Shown piece by piece: positions 52,640 to 60,882 of a stretch of 64,000 nt of DNA (its first letter is position 1; the number at the start of each line of letters is the position of its first letter). Source of the stretch: an uncultured Clostridia bacterium (lineage in GTDB: Bacteria > Bacillota > Clostridia > Oscillospirales > Acutalibacteraceae); contig CAMAZY010000007.1 in assembly GCA_945863885.1 (NCBI GenBank), positions 22,738 to 86,737 of the forward strand, given 5' to 3'. The notes beneath the pieces were generated by a model. The model had not been told where the DNA came from. It was given only the letters and a program-made list of their open reading frames with translations, and made no database searches. Both the position numbers and the translations under genes were made by a program.

Positions 52640-53284
52640 ATGGAAAACAGTTTTGACATAAGCGACGCCTATTACGCAAAGGAGGCTTTCGCCCGTTGGC
52701 AGGCCAAGGACGCTCAGGAGCTTGAAGATTACATCATCAGACAAAGAAAGGCTCAGCTAAACGAGCTTGTCCGCCGGGTGATTCAAAACGAGCTTTGTCA
52801 GCAGGACAGGCTGCTCGTTAAGCTTCATTGGTACAAGGGCTATTCAAAAGAGGAAATCGCCAGAATGACCGATATGTCCCGTTCGGCCGTTTACCGCCGC
52901 TTCGAAAAAATCAACAATACCCTTTATGAAAAGCTGAAATACGCCATTGAGTACCGCTACGGAGCCGAAAATGAAAAAGCGGCGAAAGTCCTTCTCAAAC
53001 AAAGCACCGTCTGCCCCGGCGACTGCTTTTCGCTGTCGGAAACGGGCAAACGCCTGTTTCAATTAAGAGAGAGTCAGTTTCTGACTCGCCGGGAGGTCGG
53101 CGAAAGAACCGGAATCGGAGAAAAACGGCTCAGCGAAATCGAAAAGAACGGAAGAGAGGCAACGATGCTCGAAATCAAAAAGCTTGCTTCCTTTTATAAG
53201 GTGTCGTCGGACTATCTCATTTTCGGCAAGCAAAGAACCGTCCGGGATCCGATGACCGGAATGCCCGTAACAATCAACTGTTAA
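52640..53284 (+). CDS. Regulator with sigma-region-4-like and XRE helix-turn-helix domains
   Basis: 214 aa; GAAAGGAGACG precedes ATG. Residues 38-108 resemble sigma-70 region 4: L-L-V-K-L-H-W-Y-K-G-Y-S-K-E-E-I-A-R-M-T followed by S-R-S-A-V-Y-R-R-F. Residues 135-196 form an XRE (Cro/CI) domain: L-R-E-S-Q-F-L-T-R-R-E-V-G-E-R-T-G-I and L-S-E-I-E. Two DNA-binding modules in one small protein suggest a repressor or an accessory sigma-like factor. The LexA box in its promoter implies induction by DNA damage, unless the protein itself binds there. Confidence 0.75.
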   Translation: MENSFDISDAYYAKEAFARWQAKDAQELEDYIIRQRKAQLNELVRRVIQNELCQQDRLLVKLHWYKGYSKEEIARMTDMSRSAVYRRFEKINNTLYEKLKYAIEYRYGAENEKAAKVLLKQSTVCPGDCFSLSETGKRLFQLRESQFLTRREVGERTGIGEKRLSEIEKNGREATMLEIKKLASFYKVSSDYLIFGKQRTVRDPMTGMPVTINC

Positions 53285-53304
53285 ACATACAGGAGGTAGA
53301 AATA

Positions 53305-53514
53305 TTGGAATTTGAACGCCTTTATACGGAATATGAAGCGGCGATCGAAATACAAAAAAATGTGATTCAGCGTTATCGGAGAAAGCTGAAAATTGCCCAA
53401 AAAGACGCTGACCTCAACGAAGTCAGCCGGTTAAACGGTATTCTGAACATTCTGTATACGGAAAAAAGCGAGCTTGAACAGCTTACCGCTCAACTGAAGC
53501 TCTATATATCCTGA
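53305..53514 (+). CDS. Small coiled-coil protein
   Basis: 69 aa from TTG 53305, with AGGAGGT 7 bases upstream, which makes this start convincing. Nearly the whole protein is helical with heptad-like spacing and strong charge (E-Y-E-A-A-I-E-I-Q-K, Y-R-R-K-L-K-I-A-Q-K-D). 20 bases after the regulator gene and before a shared terminator, so it is its operon partner. Function unknown; it could be an antagonist or adaptor of the regulator. Confidence 0.7.
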   Translation: MEFERLYTEYEAAIEIQKNVIQRYRRKLKIAQKDADLNEVSRLNGILNILYTEKSELEQLTAQLKLYIS

Positions 53515-53521
53515 TAAAAAG

Positions 53522-53553
53522 AAAGACTGCGGTTCGTTTTCCGCAGTCTTTCT
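53522..53553 (+). terminator. Bidirectional terminator (regulator operon and fuc operon)
   Basis: AAAGACTGCGG and CCGCAGTCTTT pair fully around an 8-base loop; minus strand continues with TTTTTAT. Confidence 0.85.
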
Positions 53554-53569
53554 GAGTTGTTGCCATTTA

Positions 53570-55354
53570 TCAGCCGTACATCGGGCCGTAGGTCTTGCAG
53601 GCGAGATAGTCCGCCGCCTGAAGATCGTCCGTACCGAACGAAGCCCAGCAGTGCGGACGGAAGATACGGCTTTCGTCCACGTTATGCATATTGACGGGAA
53701 TACGAAGCATGGAGGCAAGCGTAATAATATCCGCGCCGACGTGACCGTAAACGGTAACACCGTGGTTCGCGCCCCAGTTTGCCATGACACTGTAAACATC
53801 CTTGAAAGCGCCCTTTCCGGTAAGCTTCGGTACGAACCATGTTGTCGGCCAGGTCGGGTCGGTACGCTTGTCGATCGTGCAGTGAATCTCATCGGGGAGG
53901 TCGGCCGTATAGCCCTCGGCAAGCTGAAGAACGGGGCCTACGCCGTCAACCATGTTGACACGAAGCATCGTGACGGGCATTTCCGCCTTGCAGCGGAAGT
54001 GGCTTGAGAATCCGCCGCCTCTGAAATATTCGTAGTTCGCCCGGCACCAGTCGGTCGCTTCAAGGCACGCCTTGATGTCCTTGTTCTTCATTTCCCAGAA
54101 CGGCTTCATGCAGTGCTCGCCGTTGTCATTGACACTCGCTCCGCTTCCGTCAAGTGCGGTTGCGCCGGAGTTAATCAGGTGAATAAAGCCGTCCTTGGCT
54201 ACACCCTCGGGCTTTTTGCCGGTGACACGCTCGCACGCTTCGGGGCTCCAGTAGGTGCGAACATCGTGGAAGCACGGCGCCGTGTTCGAAACGAGGGTGC
54301 CGAGCATCATGGCAACACCGTTTAAGGTGTCGTTTTCGGTGGCGAACGGAGTCGGCGCCTTCACGCCGTTCCAGTCAAAGGTCGAAGCCATAATCGCTTC
54401 GGTGAAGTCGGCGTTCGGAAGCCAGTCGGTCCAGTTTCTCTGTCCCTGGAAGCCTGCGGCGACGGCGTTCTTGCCGAGCGCCTCCTCGTGCCAGCCCATT
54501 TCGTCAAGCTTCTTGTTGCCGTACAGGATATCTCTTACGATAATCGTCATCTTGGCGATGAATTCCCAGTCCTTGTCGGCGGGAACAACCTTGGATTTAC
54601 GGATGATTTCGGGAAGATTCTTGCCCGCATTACAGTCGAAGCCCTCGGGGCAGTTCGCCTTAATCCAAGCAAGAGCCTTGTTGTATTCGTCCTTGTCATA
54701 GATTTCAAGGGTAATTCTTCTGATGATTTCGGTCATGTCGACCCACTCGGGACGGATACCAAAATATTTTTGGAACAGTCCGGCGTTGCAGTAGCTTCCG
54801 GCGATACCCATGGCGACACCGCCGAGGTTGACGTAAGCCTTGTTCTTCATCCAGCCGACGGCGACCGCCGAACGGGCAAAGCGAAGAATCTTTTCAGCAA
54901 CATCAGCCGGAATGACCGTGTCGTTTATGTCCTGAACGTCCTTGCCGTAAATCGAGAAAGCGGGAAGTCCTTTCTGTGCGTAAGCCGCCATAACCGCCGC
55001 AAGATAAACCGCGCCCGGTCTTTCCGTTCCGTTGAAGCCCCAGACCGCCTTGATCGTATCGGGACTCATGTCAAACGTTTCCGAGCCGTAGCACCAACAG
55101 GGGGTAACGGAAAGCGTTGCCACAACGTTCTCTTTCGAAAATTTGTCGGCGCATCTTGCCGCTTCGGCACCGCCGCCGATGGTCGTGTCACTGATAACGC
55201 ACTGAACGGGTGTACCGTCGGGATAGCGGAGCGTTTCGCTGATAAGCTTTGCGGCATTTTGAGCCATGCCCATGGTCTGTTTTTCAAGGCTTTCACGCAC
55301 ACCGCCCCAACGTCCGTCAATAACGGGGCGCAAGCCGATTTTCGGATAATTCAT
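53570..55354 (-). CDS. fucI: L-fucose isomerase
   Basis: 594 aa, close to the E. coli enzyme in length. Converts L-fucose to L-fuculose with Mn2+. [16 protein letters not shown] (about 4-19) and [11 protein letters not shown] (about 314-324) are family hallmarks, and a late [10 protein letters not shown] is present. Last gene of a minus-strand fuc operon, 3 bases after the kinase. Confidence 0.97.
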   Translation of the reverse strand: MNYPKIGLRPVIDGRWGGVRESLEKQTMGMAQNAAKLISETLRYPDGTPVQCVISDTTIGGGAEAARCADKFSKENVVATLSVTPCWCYGSETFDMSPDTIKAVWGFNGTERPGAVYLAAVMAAYAQKGLPAFSIYGKDVQDINDTVIPADVAEKILRFARSAVAVGWMKNKAYVNLGGVAMGIAGSYCNAGLFQKYFGIRPEWVDMTEIIRRITLEIYDKDEYNKALAWIKANCPEGFDCNAGKNLPEIIRKSKVVPADKDWEFIAKMTIIVRDILYGNKKLDEMGWHEEALGKNAVAAGFQGQRNWTDWLPNADFTEAIMASTFDWNGVKAPTPFATENDTLNGVAMMLGTLVSNTAPCFHDVRTYWSPEACERVTGKKPEGVAKDGFIHLINSGATALDGSGASVNDNGEHCMKPFWEMKNKDIKACLEATDWCRANYEYFRGGGFSSHFRCKAEMPVTMLRVNMVDGVGPVLQLAEGYTADLPDEIHCTIDKRTDPTWPTTWFVPKLTGKGAFKDVYSVMANWGANHGVTVYGHVGADIITLASMLRIPVNMHNVDESRIFRPHCWASFGTDDLQAADYLACKTYGPMYG

Positions 55355-55357
55355 CGT

Positions 55358-56785
55358 TTATTCCTCCTTATTGTTTTGTAAAATGGTTTTATATTTTTCA
55401 TAAGCCTTGTCCCAGTCTTCACTTCGGGGGAAGGCGTATTTTTTCGTTTCCTGCGTTTCGGCGATAATTTTTCTTGCTTCCTCGATGTCCCTGACCTCGC
55501 CTAACGCGATCAGCTGAAGCATGATGTTACCGAGGGCGGTCGCTTCCACGGGGCCTGCCACAACGGGAATCCCGAGGCTTTTCGCCGTCATTTCGCAAAG
55601 GAAGCCGTCCTTTGTGCCGCCGCCTAAAAGGTGCAGAACGTCGAACCGTTTCCCGGTGCTTTCGGAAATCTGCTCAAGCGCAAGACGGTATTTGAGTGCA
55701 AGGCTTTCGTAAATACAGCGGACAAGCTGACCGGCCGATCCGGGCACGGGCTGTCCCGTTTTCTTACAGTAAGCACGGATTTTTTCGGGCAGCTCACCGT
55801 GAGCGGAAAGAGAAGGTGCGTCCGGGTCAATGAAGCAGAAAAACGGTTCACTGTCTCTTGCCATCATTTCAAGGTCGTTATAGCTGTAATCTTCGCCGTG
55901 CTTTTTATAGTCACGCTTCGTCTCCTGAATGAGCCACAGTCCGCTGATATTTTTGAGATAGTTGACCTTTCCCTTTCCGGAAAGCTCGTTGGAAAGCTCA
56001 CTTTTCCGGCTTTCGGCGGTCAGGACGGGCTGTTCGGTTTCACAGCCTAAAAGTGACCACGTTCCGCACGAAAGGAAAGCGGCGTTGCGGCTTGCGGTCG
56101 GCATGGCGCAGACAGCGCACTGGGTATCGTGACCGCAGACGGAGACGACCTTGATGCCGTTATATTCGCCGAGGACGGTACCGCTTGAAACGAGGGGCGC
56201 AAAAAGCGATTTGTCTATTTTGTATGTATCAAGCACCGTTTCGCTCCAGTCGGAGGAAACCGGGTTTAGCATCTGGGAGGTCGAGGCAATCGAAAGCTCG
56301 CACGCCTTGTTGCCCGTCAGAAGATAGCCGAACAAATCGGGCATAAACAGCACCGTTTCCGCCTTGCCGAGTTCTTTTTCACAAAGAAGCTGAAAAAGGG
56401 TGTTGATGTTCATAATCTGATTGCCGGTTTCGCGGTAAAGCGTGTCGGCGTCAAGTTTCCTGAGCGCAGTTTTCAGAATATCCGCTGTCCGCTCGTCCCG
56501 GTAATGACACGGCGGACAGATGAGTTTGCCGTCCGTTCCGATAAGACCGTAATCAACGCCCCAGGTGTCAAAGGCAAGGGAATCGACCCTGCCGGCTTTT
56601 TCAATCGCCGTTTTGACTTCGGCAAGAATCATGTCGACATCGTGACAGATTTTTCCATCATAAGAAATCGGGGTATTGTCGAAGCGGTGGATTTCGTGAT
56701 AGCTGAGCCTGCCCGCATCAAAAGTTGCCTTGATGGCTCGTCCGGTCGAAGCACCGAAATCAAACGCAAGTACAGTTTTCGCCAT
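55358..56785 (-). CDS. FGGY sugar kinase, rhamnulokinase family, probable L-fuculokinase
   Basis: 475 aa. A-F-D-F-G-A-S-T-G-R (about 7-16) is the phosphate-binding start; D-T-W-G-V-D-Y-G-L and H-Y-R-D-E-R-T (about 73-98) look like RhaB more than E. coli FucK. Placement between fucI and a class II aldolase argues that the substrate is L-fuculose, possibly L-rhamnulose too, phosphorylated at C1 with ATP. It starts 9 bases after the aldolase stop. Confidence 0.88.
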   Translation of the reverse strand: MAKTVLAFDFGASTGRAIKATFDAGRLSYHEIHRFDNTPISYDGKICHDVDMILAEVKTAIEKAGRVDSLAFDTWGVDYGLIGTDGKLICPPCHYRDERTADILKTALRKLDADTLYRETGNQIMNINTLFQLLCEKELGKAETVLFMPDLFGYLLTGNKACELSIASTSQMLNPVSSDWSETVLDTYKIDKSLFAPLVSSGTVLGEYNGIKVVSVCGHDTQCAVCAMPTASRNAAFLSCGTWSLLGCETEQPVLTAESRKSELSNELSGKGKVNYLKNISGLWLIQETKRDYKKHGEDYSYNDLEMMARDSEPFFCFIDPDAPSLSAHGELPEKIRAYCKKTGQPVPGSAGQLVRCIYESLALKYRLALEQISESTGKRFDVLHLLGGGTKDGFLCEMTAKSLGIPVVAGPVEATALGNIMLQLIALGEVRDIEEARKIIAETQETKKYAFPRSEDWDKAYEKYKTILQNNKEE

Positions 56786-56794
56786 ACCGTCACC

Positions 56795-57505
56795 TCAGTC
56801 TTTTTTATGAAGCTTGTCGTCGTCTTCGTTCCACACCTTATAGCCCGGGTGTCTGCCGGTGATGCGGTAGTAGCTTCTAAGGTCAATCAGCTTTTGGATA
56901 TTTTCACGGTTGATGTCATGGCTTCCGCCGAGAATAACGGCGTTGATCGTAATTTTTGCCCAAAGCTCAAGGCTTTCCATACGGTAAAAAGCGGTGATAA
57001 CGTCGCTTCCGACCGCAAGCGCACCGTGGTTTTCCAACAGCATCACGTCATGCTCTTCGAGATACGGTTCAATCGCATCGGGAACCTCCGTTGTGGACGG
57101 TGTACCGTAGGGAGTCAGCGGAACCGAGCCGATTGCGGCGACGTCCTCAATCATGTTGTACATATCCATCGCCTTATGCGCTACGGCGAAGCCTGTCGCT
57201 CCCGGCGGATGGGCGTGAATGACGGAGAACACGTCCTCACGCTTGTCGTAACAGCGAAGATGCATTTTGATTTCGCTTGACGGACGAAGTCCCTCGGCGG
57301 CTTCGAGCACGTTCCCCTGCCGGTCAAGAATGACAAGCTTTTCGGGTGTGATAAAGGACTTGCTCATACCGGTCGGCGTGGCAATCACACGGCCGTCGGG
57401 AAGTAAAGCGCTGACGTTGCCGTCGTTGGCGGCGACCCAGCCGAGCTGCCACATTTTATGGCACACGTCGCAAATCTGTTCTTTTATGAGATTGATATCC
57501 TGCAT
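56795..57505 (-). CDS. fucA: Class II aldolase, L-fuculose-1-phosphate aldolase
   Basis: 236 aa. Splits L-fuculose 1-phosphate into DHAP and L-lactaldehyde. G-N-V-S-A-L (about 28-33), zinc ligands in H-A-H-P-P (about 95-99) and a third His in L-E-N-H-G-A-L (about 153-159) are present. First gene of the operon. It might also accept rhamnulose 1-phosphate. The AAAGG site is rather far (about 15 bases) from the ATG. Confidence 0.88.
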   Translation of the reverse strand: MQDINLIKEQICDVCHKMWQLGWVAANDGNVSALLPDGRVIATPTGMSKSFITPEKLVILDRQGNVLEAAEGLRPSSEIKMHLRCYDKREDVFSVIHAHPPGATGFAVAHKAMDMYNMIEDVAAIGSVPLTPYGTPSTTEVPDAIEPYLEEHDVMLLENHGALAVGSDVITAFYRMESLELWAKITINAVILGGSHDINRENIQKLIDLRSYYRITGRHPGYKVWNEDDDKLHKKD

Positions 57506-57561
57506 AGTAGTATTCCGTTGCCTTTCTATGTTTTGGCAAAATTTACAATCTGCCTTTTACC

Positions 57562-57590
57562 ATTATAAAATATTTTTTTGCGTTTTACAA
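57562..57590 (-). promoter_or_regulatory. Promoter of the fuc operon
   Basis: TTGTAA (rc of 57585-57590), 17 bases, TATAAT (rc of 57562-57567). No clear operator seen. Confidence 0.65.
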
Positions 57591-57639
57591 CTGATAAAGG
57601 AAAAAATTAACGGGATTGAAAAAAACGTATGACCTTCTA

Positions 57640-57668
57640 TTGACAAGAAATTTTGGTTTTACTATAAT
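57640..57668 (+). promoter_or_regulatory. Promoter of the 57706-58815 gene
   Basis: TTGACA (57640-57645), 17 bases, TATAAT (57663-57668). Confidence 0.85.
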
Positions 57669-57705
57669 AAACTTACAATATTTCGAAATAGGAAAGGTGA
57701 AAACT

Positions 57706-58815
57706 ATGAAAAAGCGAAAACTGATCTTTGCCGTATCAACCGCCGTGCTGTTGATTGTGCTCAGCGTCATTACATACGCCGCAACCGCAGTAAGAATCAA
57801 CGATACAAGGGTGTTTTTATGCGAAACCGACTCCGTAAACCTAAAGCTTTTGAATGCAAGTTCAAAATATAAGGTTGAATGGAGTTCCTCTGACAAATCC
57901 GTCGCAACGGTCAGCAGCTCGGGTGTGGTAACCGCAAAAAAAGAGGGCACCGCCACAATCTATGCCAAATATCGGGACAAAAAGTATTCTTCTACCGTCA
58001 AAGTAAGCAAATACTGGACGGAAAAAGGCTTGAAGTCCCTTATCAAAAAGACCGAGAGCAGCAATAATTGGAAAGACGGAACGGCGCTGAAGTGTTTAAA
58101 TAAAGTTCCGTACAAAGTTGGAAATATCACAGTAAATGAAATATCAGTCAAAAAGTATCACTATACGGGGACATGGTTCGGAACTCAGCAGAAATATAAA
58201 TATCTGATTACGATCAAAGGTAGTTATACAGGCAGTTTAACTAGTTGGGATAGCTTATATCTTCAATTCACAAGAAGTGACGGGGCAGCTTCGGATCCTA
58301 CACGTTATTATCCTTTCAGCACTCAAAAAGAAAGTAATATTAACAGCAAATTCACAAAAAGCGGGAAAAATTTCACCTTAACAGTAGCCCAATATAATAT
58401 ATGGTGTGATTTTGACGAATTCTTTATATATTATCAATCACCGGATGCCAATCCAACCTCCGCAGCCGTTTCACAAAATAGGGCCAGCAAAAGTATTGAC
58501 ATTGCAAGCTGCGGAACCGACCCAAATAGCGGAAACATTATTATCAAATTTCATCCTTCCGGTTGGGATGGAGGTGTGAAAAGCAGTTCACGCTATGTGA
58601 ATGTTGATATCGACGGAAAAACATTTTCTGCAAAAGCCACCGTCAACGGTACACCCGATGCAGACGGTCTCGCAACAATAACGGTTTATTCGAGTAAACT
58701 TGACCCCGCCGATGGTTCGGTTATTACCGTCAATATAAGTGCCGGTCTTGTTGTTTCAAAAAGCGGAGCACAGGAAAGTCAGACTTTCCGTGTCTCTGTT
58801 GAGCATGTGTCCTGA
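57706..58815 (+). CDS. Exported protein with a BIG2 (bacterial Ig-like) domain
   Basis: 369 aa from ATG 57706, with GGAAAGGTGA upstream; an earlier in-frame ATG lies before the promoter. Signal peptide 1-26 (ends T-Y-A-A). BIG2 domain about 28-102, with S-S-D-K-S-V-A-T-V and G-V-V-T-A-K-K-E-G-T-A-T-I. The rest (103-369) is Ser/Tyr/Thr-rich, beta-like and not recognised; base composition is more AT-rich than the neighbours, which may point to transfer. No sortase motif. Likely a surface or secreted binding protein. Confidence 0.7.
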   Translation: MKKRKLIFAVSTAVLLIVLSVITYAATAVRINDTRVFLCETDSVNLKLLNASSKYKVEWSSSDKSVATVSSSGVVTAKKEGTATIYAKYRDKKYSSTVKVSKYWTEKGLKSLIKKTESSNNWKDGTALKCLNKVPYKVGNITVNEISVKKYHYTGTWFGTQQKYKYLITIKGSYTGSLTSWDSLYLQFTRSDGAASDPTRYYPFSTQKESNINSKFTKSGKNFTLTVAQYNIWCDFDEFFIYYQSPDANPTSAAVSQNRASKSIDIASCGTDPNSGNIIIKFHPSGWDGGVKSSSRYVNVDIDGKTFSAKATVNGTPDADGLATITVYSSKLDPADGSVITVNISAGLVVSKSGAQESQTFRVSVEHVS

Positions 58816-58876
58816 CAAAATTGGCGGATCATATGCCGCTCTTTATATTTTCAAGTGTTCAGTATAAAAATCATAG

Positions 58877-58912
58877 AAAAAAGCGGCCGTTTCCGACCGC
58901 TTATATTTTTGG
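58877..58912 (-). terminator. Terminator of the 58918-59844 gene
   Basis: On the minus strand AAGCGG and CCGCTT, with inner G/C pairing, are followed by TTTTTT. It can also serve the facing BIG2 gene. Confidence 0.75.
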
Positions 58913-58917
58913 GGAAC

Positions 58918-59844
58918 TCAGTATGTGATGGTGTAGTCATGCTCGAACGTCATACCGACTGTGGCATTGATGCCCATAGCCTTAACGCTCAGTACCATCG
59001 GAAGAACATAGTTTGCAGAAACCATGTTGCCTGTTGCCTTTTCAATCTTACAGGTGATGGTTGCGTCGTAATATCTTACGCTTGATTCGCTGACGAGTCC
59101 GCCGGAGCCGTCGGCGATTTCCTGAGAGGTAAGCGTGTTGAACGCATTGGCACAGCCGGTACCCTGCGGATCCGTACATTCAACGAACTTCAGCGTAATA
59201 TTGTAGTAGGTTCCGTCGTCTGTGCAGGTTGCATTGGTAATATCCGCTTCGGTCGCCTGACTGACAAAGTTTTGTCCCTTTACGGGATAATTCGCAATAA
59301 TATCGGCATTCGAAGCGTATTCAACCGGTGTTTCGTTCTTCTTAAGGAACTTATCAATAAGTTTGCCGCCTGCCGATTTCAGAAGACCCGGAGCCTCAAG
59401 ATACTGTTCATCATGTCGTAAGTCTTCGTAGTTTCTGACAACCTTTGTGGCGTTGGTCTTGATTTTGTTTGCGCTTTCGTTAAAAAGCTTGAGAATATCC
59501 GCCGGTGCTGTCGGTGCGCCTGCCGGAGCCTGTGCCGCTGTTGTTGCGTCGCCGGCGGGAGCGGAAGCGTCCCCTGCGGGGGTGGAGGCATCTGCATTTG
59601 CTGGCTGAGCGGCGGTCGTCGCCTGAGTAGCCGGTGCAGCCGTCGTTGCCGGAGCCTGTGTTGTCGGCACGGTTGTCGCCTGAGAGGCGGCAGGTTTCGT
59701 TTCCGTATTGATGTCCTTATTCTTGCTCATAAGTCCTCCGAGGAAATTACCGCTGCCGAAAAGGATAATAATCGCAAGGGCAATCGCCAGACCGGTGCGG
59801 ACATCTTTGTCAATGCCGTTCCAAAATTCTTTCCATTTAGACAT
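58918..59844 (-). CDS. Membrane-anchored protein with Thr/Ala/Pro-rich linker
   Basis: 308 aa. A short cytoplasmic head (1-17), one membrane helix (18-40), a Thr/Ala/Pro-rich linker (about 48-118) of repeated A-T-T and A-P-A units, then an outer domain (about 120-308) with two Cys in V-E-C and G-C-A that may form a disulfide. The outer domain is not recognised. The same head-helix-Thr-rich plan occurs in the parvulin at 50341-52248. AAAGGAATC precedes the ATG. Confidence 0.6.
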   Translation of the reverse strand: MSKWKEFWNGIDKDVRTGLAIALAIIILFGSGNFLGGLMSKNKDINTETKPAASQATTVPTTQAPATTAAPATQATTAAQPANADASTPAGDASAPAGDATTAAQAPAGAPTAPADILKLFNESANKIKTNATKVVRNYEDLRHDEQYLEAPGLLKSAGGKLIDKFLKKNETPVEYASNADIIANYPVKGQNFVSQATEADITNATCTDDGTYYNITLKFVECTDPQGTGCANAFNTLTSQEIADGSGGLVSESSVRYYDATITCKIEKATGNMVSANYVLPMVLSVKAMGINATVGMTFEHDYTITY

Positions 59845-59911
59845 ACCAATGATTCCTTTCGCTATCGAGTATTAGCAAAAAATGAAGCCACTCTTTGCCA
59901 TGATATTGAAT

Positions 59912-59940
59912 ATTATAATACATTTAATCCAAATGTGCAA
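59912..59940 (-). promoter_or_regulatory. Promoter of the 58918-59844 gene
   Basis: TTGCAC (rc of 59935-59940), 17 bases, TATAAT (rc of 59912-59917). Confidence 0.75.
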
Positions 59941-59996
59941 GACAAAAATTAGAAATTATTATAAGATTTACAGTAGCAAAACAAAAAAAATAATGG

Positions 59997-60135
59997 TATA
60001 ATATATCAGTTATGCGCCGCAATCCGTTTCTTGATTACGAGAATTTGAAAAAGAGAAACGTTCCGGAGCGTATTTTTACCCATAACAAAATAAAGGAAAG
60101 GACTCCGGCGTGCGGTATAGTCCCGTACCGCCGCC
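59997..60135 (+). promoter_or_regulatory. Leader of the envelope operon: -10 box, short frame and hairpin
   Basis: A TATAAT at 59997-60002 has no good -35. A 43-codon frame (60012-60143) follows with no ribosome site. A hairpin with arms GGCG-GCGGTA and TACCGC-CGCC (60107-60135) ends 12 bases before ATG 60148, where a ribosome site should be. Whether the short frame is translated is unknown. Confidence 0.35.
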
Positions 60136-60147
60136 CGGTATGATTCT

Positions 60148-60870
60148 ATGAAAAAACTCAATCGTATTCCCGCTTTGCCGAAAGGCCACGAAATCACCTG
60201 GTGGGTCTGCCGTGCCGCCCTTTTCATCTGGGGCGTCTGGGGCATGCTTCACGGCTACACCTCCGAACTTGTTCAGGCTGCTTTTGCCATCATCTTCACC
60301 CACCTTTGGGATATGTTCCAGCTTTTCGGCGGAAAATCGTTCATCACGAAAATGCCGTATACGATTCAGACGATGCTCAATGTATTCATCTGTTTTTCCT
60401 GTGTCGTCGGAACAACACTCAACACCCGAACCGACTTTACCGGAATCGATATTCCCGAGCATATCTTTGCCGGCTATCTTGCCTGTATGGGCGGCTTCTT
60501 CCTCGGTGATATCATGCAGGGACGCAAAGAACCGCTGAAGGTCTCCGTCCATGCCATGTTCGCTTTTGCGTTTTCCGTTTCAATCCTTGTCGGCTGGGAA
60601 ATCTATGAATTTACGATGGACAGACTGTACGGCTTTGTCATGCAGCACGGACAGCTACCGTTTTCCGCCGGCCTCACGGACACGATGGTTGACCTGATTT
60701 TAGGCGTAGCGGGCGGACTTTTCGCTATGTTCATGGGCGCTTTCGAACGAGCCGGTATCATCGGCAAAAACAAAAAAGAAGTCCGAGCCGAATACTTAAG
60801 AAAGCGGGAACTGTTCAAGAAAGAAAAAGAGCGGCTTGCGCTTCTCGCCCGGGAAAACGAAACCGATTAA
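60148..60870 (+). CDS. Polytopic membrane protein, YjdF/DUF2238-like
   Basis: 240 aa, about six membrane helices and a charged C-terminal helix (about 205-238) that is likely cytoplasmic. I-P-E-H-I-F-A-G-Y, G-W-E-I-Y-E-F and D-T-M-V-D-L-I-L-G-V-A-G-G resemble the acidic membrane motifs of the YjdF/DUF2238 group, of unknown function. No ribosome site is seen before the ATG. It is 12 bases before murE-like, so it may assist in envelope synthesis; that is inferred from position only. Confidence 0.65.
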   Translation: MKKLNRIPALPKGHEITWWVCRAALFIWGVWGMLHGYTSELVQAAFAIIFTHLWDMFQLFGGKSFITKMPYTIQTMLNVFICFSCVVGTTLNTRTDFTGIDIPEHIFAGYLACMGGFFLGDIMQGRKEPLKVSVHAMFAFAFSVSILVGWEIYEFTMDRLYGFVMQHGQLPFSAGLTDTMVDLILGVAGGLFAMFMGAFERAGIIGKNKKEVRAEYLRKRELFKKEKERLALLARENETD

Positions 60871-60882
60871 AGGAGAATCTCT

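Noticed and set aside
54488..55381. 297-codon plus-strand frame inside fucI
   Set aside because: Antisense shadow of a conserved enzyme.
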